From the NCBI GenBank assembly GCA_947466005.1, contig CANIBV010000085.1, positions 1 through 6,978 on the forward strand: DNA of 6,978 nt, written 5' to 3'. The stretch comes from Spartobacteria bacterium. Lineage in GTDB: Bacteria; Verrucomicrobiota; Verrucomicrobiia; Chthoniobacterales; UBA6821. Of this stretch, positions 1 through 5,725 are shown one piece after another (the first letter of the stretch is position 1; each line of letters begins with the position of its first letter). Position numbers and translations under genes: made by a program. The notes beneath the pieces were generated by a model. It worked only from the letters and a program-made list of their open reading frames with translations, was not told where the DNA came from and did no database searches.

Positions 1-93
1 CTTGCAGGTGCCGCCGTTCTCGGTGACGGCCGCGTTGCCATCATCCTTGATGTGGACACGCTGGTGCGACTGGAACCGCACCCCTCTTTTTAA
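1..93 (+). CDS. cheA: Chemotaxis histidine kinase CheA, C-terminal end only (partial)
   Basis: Only the last 30 codons are present, read in frame 1 from the window edge to the TAA at 91-93. The residues GAAVLGDGRVAIILDV are the typical closing strands of the CheW-like P5 regulatory domain of CheA, where the kinase contacts CheW and the receptor tips. A short tail (DTLVRLEPHPSF) follows with no response-regulator or other domain, so this CheA ends at P5 and is not a CheA-CheY hybrid at its C-terminus. CheW starts 26 bp downstream, which fits a cheA-cheW operon. The histidine phosphotransfer and ATPase domains lie upstream of the window. The same signature can occur at the end of CheW-family proteins such as CheV, but the position just before cheW favours CheA. 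Confidence 0.85.
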   Translation, partial: LAGAAVLGDGRVAIILDVDTLVRLEPHPSF

Positions 94-119
94 GACTACT
101 ACCGACCACCCACCCATCC

Positions 120-734
120 ATGAGCACATCCACCTCGCCAGCGATACAGCCTGCGGCCAAACCGGGCCGCTTCCTAACCTTTACTCTGGGCAACGAGTCC
201 TACGGACTTCCGGTGCTCAATGTCCGAGAAATCATCCGGATCTGCCCGATCACGCCCGTCCCCACGATGCCGACCCATATCAAGGGGGTCATTAACTTGC
301 GTGGATCCGTCATCGCCGTGGTCGACCTGAGGGCGAAATTCCAGCTTTCAACAGTTGAGTACGGGGACCGTGCCTGCATCATCGTCGTCCAACTCAGCTC
401 CCCCTCGGGCAACAAGATCCTCATGGGTGCCATCGTCGATGCCGTGGAAGAGGTGATCCAAATCAGCCAGGAGACCATCGAACCGCCCCCTGACTTTGGC
501 GGGGCACCGGACACCCAATACATCCTGGGAGTGGCCACGGCACAGGGTGGGGTCAAGACACTGCTCAATATCGAGCGGATCTTCCTTCAGGAGGCCGCGC
601 TCCAGCCCTCCCTCGAGGCCGGATCAATGGTGCAGGATGTGATGCGCGTCACGCTGGAAAAGACCTTCCTGGAGCAGCGCTCAGTCACCCAGACAACTTC
701 GCTGAAGCTCGACTCACCCGCGCAGCATTCATGA
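120..734 (+). CDS. cheW: Chemotaxis coupling protein CheW
   Basis: A 204-residue cytoplasmic adaptor that joins receptor signalling tips to the kinase CheA. Residues about 16-158 form one CheW (SH3-like) domain. It begins with FLTFTLGNESYGLPVLNVREI, carries the hallmark GVINLRGSVIAVVDLR at 56-71, and closes with ILGVAT (135-140) and VKTLLNIERIF (145-155). The remaining 45 or so residues (160-204) are an extra polar tail; E. coli CheW, at about 167 residues, has nothing comparable. The first 15 residues are Ser/Thr/Pro/Ala-rich and probably disordered. The ATG at 120 is preceded by C- and A-rich sequence with no Shine-Dalgarno motif. It is still the natural start, because the domain begins only 15 residues later and cheA ends 26 bp upstream. 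It is the only CheW here, so it probably serves all three receptors. Confidence 0.97.
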   Translation: MSTSTSPAIQPAAKPGRFLTFTLGNESYGLPVLNVREIIRICPITPVPTMPTHIKGVINLRGSVIAVVDLRAKFQLSTVEYGDRACIIVVQLSSPSGNKILMGAIVDAVEEVIQISQETIEPPPDFGGAPDTQYILGVATAQGGVKTLLNIERIFLQEAALQPSLEAGSMVQDVMRVTLEKTFLEQRSVTQTTSLKLDSPAQHS

Positions 735-761
735 TTCAATGCCCCTTCCAATCATAAACAC

Positions 762-2225
762 ATGAAGAACTGGACCATCGGCCGGCGGATCATCACCGGA
801 TTCGCTTTGATGCTGATCATCACCGCAACGCTTGGGGGATTTGCCCTCTGGCGATTGACCTCCCTCAACCGCAATATTGACGACTTAGCTGAAAACGTGA
901 TGCCGAGCATCCTTGTCCTCAATCAGATCAACGGGTTGGTGCGCGATAACTTTATCAGCGCTCTGCAGATGCAAACCGCCCCGTCCGAACAGGTACCGGA
1001 GTTTCAAAAGACTGTGGATACAAGAAAGGCCCGTATCGACGGATTGTTCGCCAAGTATGAATCCTCCCTGATTGCCGATGCCAAGGATCGACAGCTTTTT
1101 GAGGAGGCCAAGCACTGGTATGAGCTACTGCGGGCCGCCCGTTCCCACTGGTTTGAAATACTCAACGAGAACAAAAGAGAGGAGTCCCAGACATATTTTA
1201 CGGGCACCGTTGTCCCATTGATCGAAAAGGCTTTTATAGCGATCCAAGAGTGGGTGAGATACAATGAGCAACTCGGCCAGGTCGCAGGGAATCTTGGAAA
1301 AGAATCAGTACACAGCACCCTGATCCTGATCGGCGTCTTGTTGGGGGTGGCCCTGGTCGCTTCGATGTTACTGGCTTGGCAAATTACCCGCTCCACCAAC
1401 AAAATCCTCAGGTACCTTGCATCAAACCTTGATCGTGGATCCCTTCAGACAGCCTCCGCGGCGCGTCAGGTCTCGGTGTCCAGCAACTCCCTCTCATCAG
1501 GAGCCAGTCAACAGGCCTCCTCCGTCGAGGAGACCAGTACCGCACTGGAGGAGATGTCCAGCATGATCCGTGCCACCGCGGAAAATGCCCATAAGGCGAC
1601 CACCCTTGCCTCCGAGGCGCGGGAAGTGGCTGACGCCGGATCCCTCTTGCGTGGCGAGGTGGCGGCCTCGATGAGCGCCATGGAAGCCTCCAGCAACGAG
1701 GTGGCCAAGATCGTCAAGAACATCGATGAGATCGCCTTCCAGACCAACATCTTGGCACTGAACGCCGCTGTGGAGGCCGCCCGTGCAGGTGAGGCCGGTG
1801 CAGGGTTTGCCGTGGTCGCAGACGAAGTACGCTCGCTCGCCCAGCGCAGTGCAGCGGCTGCCAAGGAGACCGCTGAGAAGATCGAGGCCGCGATTATCAG
1901 CAGTAGGAACGGATCCCAATGCTCGGCCAAGGTCGGTGATGCCCTGAGCCAGATCGCGGAGAAGGTGAAGGCCGCTGATCTGCTCGTGGCGGATATTGCC
2001 AGGGCCGCCTCCGAGCAGTCCCAGGGGATCGAACAGATCAACGGCGCCATGGCACAACTGGATAAAGTGACCCAGAGCAATGCCTCAGGCGCCGAGGAAA
2101 GCGCCAGTGCAGCGGAAGAACTCGAGGCCCAAGCCGAGGCCATGAAGGACCTGGTGACCCAACTCCATCAACTCGTGGGTGCTACGTCCTCATCCGGGGG
2201 ACCCGTCAAGGGATCCAGGTCATGA
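762..2225 (+). CDS. Methyl-accepting chemotaxis protein 1 (4HB-type sensor, no HAMP, no tether)
   Basis: A 487-residue transmembrane chemoreceptor. A short basic N-terminus precedes TM1 (about 8-30). An extracytoplasmic, mainly helical sensor (about 31-184) resembles the Tar-like four-helix-bundle family (4HB_MCP). TM2 lies at about 185-207. No HAMP domain follows: only about 35 residues separate TM2 from the signalling helices. The signalling hairpin spans about 222-472, with the conserved tip at 323-362 (DEIAFQTNILALNAAVEAA to EVRSLAQR) that binds CheW and CheA. Likely methylation sites fitting the small-small-x-x-E-E consensus are E256/E257 and E445/E446; E263/E264 and E452/E453 are near matches. 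The GEAGAGFAVVADEV tip and arm length suggest the 34-heptad class. The protein stops 15 residues after the bundle (GATSSSGGPVKGSRS), without the linker and aromatic pentapeptide of MCP2 and MCP3. The stop overlaps the MCP2 start (ATGA). Ligand unknown. Confidence 0.97.
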   Translation: MKNWTIGRRIITGFALMLIITATLGGFALWRLTSLNRNIDDLAENVMPSILVLNQINGLVRDNFISALQMQTAPSEQVPEFQKTVDTRKARIDGLFAKYESSLIADAKDRQLFEEAKHWYELLRAARSHWFEILNENKREESQTYFTGTVVPLIEKAFIAIQEWVRYNEQLGQVAGNLGKESVHSTLILIGVLLGVALVASMLLAWQITRSTNKILRYLASNLDRGSLQTASAARQVSVSSNSLSSGASQQASSVEETSTALEEMSSMIRATAENAHKATTLASEAREVADAGSLLRGEVAASMSAMEASSNEVAKIVKNIDEIAFQTNILALNAAVEAARAGEAGAGFAVVADEVRSLAQRSAAAAKETAEKIEAAIISSRNGSQCSAKVGDALSQIAEKVKAADLLVADIARAASEQSQGIEQINGAMAQLDKVTQSNASGAEESASAAEELEAQAEAMKDLVTQLHQLVGATSSSGGPVKGSRS

Positions 2226-3964
2226 GAAGGAGGGGGAAACTCGGGGACAGGACATTGCTGTCGCTGGTAAGCGTGATCCTCTTCCTGCTCGTGATAGGGG
2301 GGATCACGGGAAGGATCCTGACCAACCAGAAGGAAATCACCGCCGCTCAGGAACGTCGTTACCAGTCCTATCTGCTTGCTGACGAGCTCCGTCAGAGCTC
2401 CGATGACCTGACGCGTCTGGCCCGCACCTATGTCGTCACCGGCGACTCGAAATACGAGGGGCAATACTGGACGATTCTGGCGATCAGGAACGGTCAAGCC
2501 CCAAGGCCGATGAATTACGAGCGGATTTACTGGGATTTCATGGCTGTTGACGGAGTCAAACCGCGCCCTGAAGGGAGGACCGTGCCCCTGCAGCAATTGA
2601 TGAAGGAGGAGGGCTTCACCGACCGGGAGTTCGCCCTGCTGAAGGAAGCCCAGTCAAACTCCGACGGCTTGGTCCGCATGGAGACCGTCGCGATGAATGC
2701 GACCAAGGGTCTTTTTGATGACGGAAACGGCAATTTCACACGCAAGGGGGATCCGGATCTCGAACTGGCCAGGCAACTGATGCACAGCAAGGAGTACCAC
2801 GCCGACAAAGCCAAAATCATGAAGCCCATCGACGAGTTTTTCACCGTTCTGGAGCAAAGAACCCGAGGCGAGGTCACGAACCTTCTTCAAAGCAGTTACC
2901 ACATGTTTTATCTTCTTCTGGGCGTCATCAGCCTCGCCATCCTGACGGTCGGATTCCTCTATGTTTCCATCTTTAGGACGGTGATCCGGCCTAGCAGCCT
3001 GATGATGGGGGAGCTTTTCAACACGAGTCACGAACTCGAGAGGGCCTCTTCCCATCTTGCCTATTCAAGCCAGTCCTTGTCGTCCGGGGCGAGTGAACAG
3101 GCATCCTCGGTCGAGGAAACCAGCTCATCCCTGGAGGAGATGTCGAGCATGACGCGCATCACGGCGGAGAATGCCCGGAATGCCACCTCCCTTGCTTCTG
3201 AGACACGCTCGGTGGTCGAGGGGGCTTCCCTAGCCATGGACGAAATGATCGAATCGATGAACGCTATCGGCACTTCCAGCGCGGAGGTGGCCAAGATCGT
3301 CAAGAACATCGACGAGATCGCCTTCCAGACCAACATCCTAGCACTGAACGCAGCTGTGGAAGCGGCTCGTGCGGGTGACGCGGGAGCAGGTTTTGCCGTC
3401 GTCGCCGACGAGGTGCGTTCCCTGGCTCAGCGCAGCGCCGCGGCCGCCAAGGAAACCGCCGCAAAGATCGAGGCCGCCATCGCGAGCAGCAGGAGCGGTT
3501 TTGAGTGTTCCGCAAGGGTTGGTGAGTCACTCAAGCAGATCGCCGAAAAGGTGAAGTCCACAGATCTCCTTGTGGCGGATATCGCCCGTGGCGCCTCCGA
3601 GCAGTCCCAAGGAATCGAACAAATCAACGGAGCCATGGTTCAACTGGACAAGGTCACCCAAGGAAACGCTACAAGTGCCGAGGAGAGCGCCAGCGCCGCA
3701 GAGGAACTGGACGCCCAGGCTGATTCCCTGAAGAGTCTGGTGGATCGTCTTCGGCAGCTTGTCGGAGGGGCCGAGGCCTCCTGCGAGGGGGGTTCCTCCA
3801 GGCACTCCCATCTTAAGTCACTCCCTCCGGAGAAGGGATTCCCTTTGCAAGGCGGCACAGGATCGAGGGGAGTCTCCAGAGGCAAGGGGATACCCATGCC
3901 GGGTGACTCCATCCCGGCGCAGGGGTCTCACGGAGCTGAGGATTCCAGCTTCCGAAACTTCTGA
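2222..3964 (+). CDS. Methyl-accepting chemotaxis protein 2 (uncharacterised helical sensor, no HAMP, tethered)
   Basis: A 580-residue chemoreceptor whose start overlaps the MCP1 stop; AAGGGA at 2208-2213 could serve as a ribosome site. TM1 is about 11-33 and TM2 about 228-250. The extracytoplasmic region (about 34-227) is unlike those of MCP1 and MCP3. It carries SDDLTRLARTYVVTGD (60-75), IRNGQAPRP (88-96), YERIYWD (99-105) and GLFDDGNGNFTRKGDPDLELAR (163-184 overall). I recognise this pattern as recurring in other receptors and sensor proteins but cannot name a ligand. No HAMP domain lies between TM2 and the signalling bundle (about 266-514). The tip is at 364-404. Candidate methylation pairs are E298/E299, E305/E306, E487/E488 and E494/E495. 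A Gly/Ser/Pro-rich linker (515-575) contains IPMPGD at 557-562 and ends in SFRNF, a fit to the CheR-tether consensus. The signalling domain is a DNA mosaic of MCP1-like and MCP3-like stretches. Confidence 0.97.
   Translation: MRRRGKLGDRTLLSLVSVILFLLVIGGITGRILTNQKEITAAQERRYQSYLLADELRQSSDDLTRLARTYVVTGDSKYEGQYWTILAIRNGQAPRPMNYERIYWDFMAVDGVKPRPEGRTVPLQQLMKEEGFTDREFALLKEAQSNSDGLVRMETVAMNATKGLFDDGNGNFTRKGDPDLELARQLMHSKEYHADKAKIMKPIDEFFTVLEQRTRGEVTNLLQSSYHMFYLLLGVISLAILTVGFLYVSIFRTVIRPSSLMMGELFNTSHELERASSHLAYSSQSLSSGASEQASSVEETSSSLEEMSSMTRITAENARNATSLASETRSVVEGASLAMDEMIESMNAIGTSSAEVAKIVKNIDEIAFQTNILALNAAVEAARAGDAGAGFAVVADEVRSLAQRSAAAAKETAAKIEAAIASSRSGFECSARVGESLKQIAEKVKSTDLLVADIARGASEQSQGIEQINGAMVQLDKVTQGNATSAEESASAAEELDAQADSLKSLVDRLRQLVGGAEASCEGGSSRHSHLKSLPPEKGFPLQGGTGSRGVSRGKGIPMPGDSIPAQGSHGAEDSSFRNF
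3947..3961 (+). other. Candidate CheR/CheB-tethering pentapeptide of MCP2
   Basis: These codons encode S-F-R-N-F, the last five residues of MCP2 (576-580). They fit the known tether consensus x-[HFYW]-x-x-[HFYW], whose best-known example is NWETF in E. coli Tar and Tsr. A flexible linker of about 60 residues separates it from the signalling bundle. The exact sequence recurs at the end of MCP3, while the rest of the linkers differ apart from IPMPGD. Binding to CheR is inferred, not shown. Confidence 0.7.
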
Positions 3965-3983
3965 CATCCGGCAGTTCAACAGA

Positions 3984-4012
3984 TTCATATGCCGTCTTGT
4001 GTCACCTATTAT
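3984..4012 (+). promoter_or_regulatory. Possible sigma-70-like promoter before MCP3
   Basis: In the 111-bp AT-rich spacer between MCP2 and MCP3, TTCATA (3984-3989, four of six matches to TTGACA) is followed after exactly 17 bp by TATTAT (4007-4012, five of six matches to TATAAT). This would start transcription about 55 bp before the MCP3 ATG. The spacer is the longest and most AT-rich gap in the window, which supports a regulatory role. Chance matches of this quality are common, though, and promoter consensus for this organism is unknown. No convincing terminator hairpin with a T-run was seen after MCP2, so read-through from upstream is also expected. Confidence 0.3.
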
Positions 4013-4075
4013 CAGCACAAAACAAAAAACCTTCCCCGAAAAATCAGATAACAAGACAGCAAACATTCTACTCTT

Positions 4076-5704
4076 ATGAATTACTCAAATCTCACGCGTC
4101 GGATCATCACCAGTTTCACCATCATGCTGTTGCTCACACTGGTGGTGGGAGCTTTCTCGCTACAACGCATCTACTCCATCAAGGGAAATGTCACGGTTCT
4201 GGCGGAGAACTCCATACCGAGCGTCATCACCCTGGCAAAGATCGGCGATCAGACGCGCTTCAACATGCTCTGTGCCACAGAGATCGATGGTGAGGAGAAT
4301 CCGAAAAAGGTCACGGAACTTCGTCAGCAATTGGCCAGCGGGAAAACCCACCTTGACGAGTTGTTCAAGACCTATGAATTCCTCATTTCTGATCCCGAGG
4401 ACCGGAGACTCTTCGACGAGCTCAAAAAGAATCGCGAGGCCCTTGTCATCGCGAGGGACCACTTTCTCGAGCTGATAAGCCAGAACAAACTTGAGGAGAA
4501 AAACCAATTTAAGGAAGAGGTACTGTTCCCCGCCTATGAGAAAGTCATCCATGCGGTCGATGCGGACGTGAACTACAACGCAAAACTGGCTAACGAAGGC
4601 GGATCAGTCGCATCATCCACCGCCTCATCCACTCTCATCGCGACCGTTGGCATCCTCTTTATTGCCCTCCTGATAGCGATCTTCATCGCCTGGAAGGTCA
4701 TCAGGAACACTAAGCAGACCATGGAGGAAATCAGCAACGAATTTAAGCGGATCATGAAGACCGTCGCGGGGGTCACGGCCAACCTAGACCGCAGTGCCCT
4801 CCACACAGCCTCCGCAGCACGACAGGTCTCCATGTCGAGCAACCAACTCTCCTCGGGAGCGAGCGAGCAGGCCTCTTCCGTGGAGGAAACAAGCACCTCC
4901 CTTGAGGAGATGTCGAGCATGATCCGTGCCACGGCAGAGAACGCCCAGAAGGCCAAGATGCTTTCCTCCGATGCCCGCACGGAGGCTGATGCCGGCTCTA
5001 ACACGATGACTGAGATGGTGCAGGCGATGACCTCCATCGGCACCTCTAGCGCGGATGTCGCGAAGATCGTTAAGAATATCGACGAAATCGCCTTCCAGAC
5101 TAACATCCTTGCCCTGAACGCTGCTGTGGAGGCGGCCCGTGCGGGTGAGGCGGGAGCAGGTTTTGCCGTCGTCGCCGACGAGGTGCGTTCCCTGGCCCAG
5201 CGGAGTGCCGCGGCGGCCAAGGAAACCGCCGACAAGATCGAGGCTGCCATCGCGAGCAGCAGGAGCGGTTTTGAGTGTTCCGTAAGGGTTCGCGAGTCAC
5301 TCAAGCAGATCGCTGAAAAGGTCAAATCGACCGATGCTCTCGTCGCTGACATTGCTTCCGCAGCCACCGAGCAGGCTCAGGGGATAGAGCAGGTCAACAA
5401 CGCCATGAGCCAGATGGAAAAGGTCACCCACAGCAATGCGGCGAGTGCCGAGGAGAGCGCCAGTGCCGCGGAGGAACTCGATGCCCAGGCCGAGACCATG
5501 AAGGGTCTGGTGGCTCAACTCCGCGAACTCGTCGGAGGTGAGGCCGCAGCTGAGTCCGGATCAGCCGTCCCACGGGCTCCGGTAACCCAACCTTCCAAAG
5601 CAGCACCCGTCACCTCCGGGAATGTGAAGGCACGGAACACAATCCCGATGCCGGGTGATACCGCCCCCGGATCGGACCCAGAGACCAGCTTCCGGAATTT
5701 TTAA
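4076..5704 (+). CDS. Methyl-accepting chemotaxis protein 3 (4HB-type sensor, no HAMP, tethered)
   Basis: A 542-residue chemoreceptor. TM1 is about 8-30. The helical extracytoplasmic sensor (about 31-184) is related to that of MCP1: both begin with RRIIT before TM1, carry LAEN..PS just after it, and share a DR.LF pattern mid-domain. TM2 is about 186-207. A stretch of about 28 residues with no HAMP signature (208-235) follows, 14 longer than in MCP1. The signalling bundle then spans about 236-487, with the tip at 337-376. Candidate methylation pairs are E270/E271, E277/E278, E459/E460 and E466/E467. The Ala/Pro/Ser-rich tail (488-537) contains IPMPGD at 523-528 and the protein ends in SFRNF. 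The ATG at 4076 has no Shine-Dalgarno motif upstream, but the RRIIT-TM1 alignment with MCP1 supports it. cheR follows directly. Ligand unknown. Confidence 0.97.
   Translation: MNYSNLTRRIITSFTIMLLLTLVVGAFSLQRIYSIKGNVTVLAENSIPSVITLAKIGDQTRFNMLCATEIDGEENPKKVTELRQQLASGKTHLDELFKTYEFLISDPEDRRLFDELKKNREALVIARDHFLELISQNKLEEKNQFKEEVLFPAYEKVIHAVDADVNYNAKLANEGGSVASSTASSTLIATVGILFIALLIAIFIAWKVIRNTKQTMEEISNEFKRIMKTVAGVTANLDRSALHTASAARQVSMSSNQLSSGASEQASSVEETSTSLEEMSSMIRATAENAQKAKMLSSDARTEADAGSNTMTEMVQAMTSIGTSSADVAKIVKNIDEIAFQTNILALNAAVEAARAGEAGAGFAVVADEVRSLAQRSAAAAKETADKIEAAIASSRSGFECSVRVRESLKQIAEKVKSTDALVADIASAATEQAQGIEQVNNAMSQMEKVTHSNAASAEESASAAEELDAQAETMKGLVAQLRELVGGEAAAESGSAVPRAPVTQPSKAAPVTSGNVKARNTIPMPGDTAPGSDPETSFRNF
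5687..5701 (+). other. Candidate CheR/CheB-tethering pentapeptide of MCP3
   Basis: These codons encode S-F-R-N-F, residues 538-542 at the very C-terminus of MCP3, and match the aromatic spacing of the known tether consensus x-[HFYW]-x-x-[HFYW]. The peptide is identical to that of MCP2, although codons differ (CGG AAT TTT against CGA AAC TTC). That suggests selection on the peptide rather than very recent copying of this segment. The probable partner, CheR, is the next gene. Confidence 0.7.
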
Positions 5705-5725
5705 CGAGGTCTTTTGGCGCAGAAA

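Noticed and set aside
2..295. Open frame of 97 codons across the cheA end and the cheW start.
   Set aside because: It overlaps clear CheA and CheW coding sequence in another frame and encodes a His/Pro/Thr-rich peptide with no domain character.
2179..2382. Frame running across the MCP1-MCP2 junction, tested as a possible frameshifted MCP1 tail because it contains PGD.
   Set aside because: It lacks IPMPGD and an aromatic pentapeptide, is Arg/Asp/Gly-rich from frame-shifted codons, and lies inside good MCP2 coding sequence.
3822..3848. Inverted-repeat bases in the MCP2 linker (CTCCGGAG and AAGGGATTCCCTT), considered as a terminator or regulator site.
   Set aside because: The arms are short with almost no loop, there is no T-run, and they lie within the MCP2 coding region more than 100 bp before its stop.
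4573..5367. Long antisense open frame (264 codons) opposite MCP3, with similar ones opposite MCP1 (1508-2143) and MCP2 (3061-3336, 3427-3636).
   Set aside because: They mirror the same Ala/Glu/Ser-rich codons of the signalling domains in the same relative phase, give Ala/Ser-rich peptides with no known domain, and have no own context. They are shadows of the receptor genes.
1435..5560. Three long near-repeats in DNA, considered as a repeat array or mobile element.
   Set aside because: They are the homologous signalling domains of three paralogous receptors. No terminal repeats, target duplications or transposase are present.
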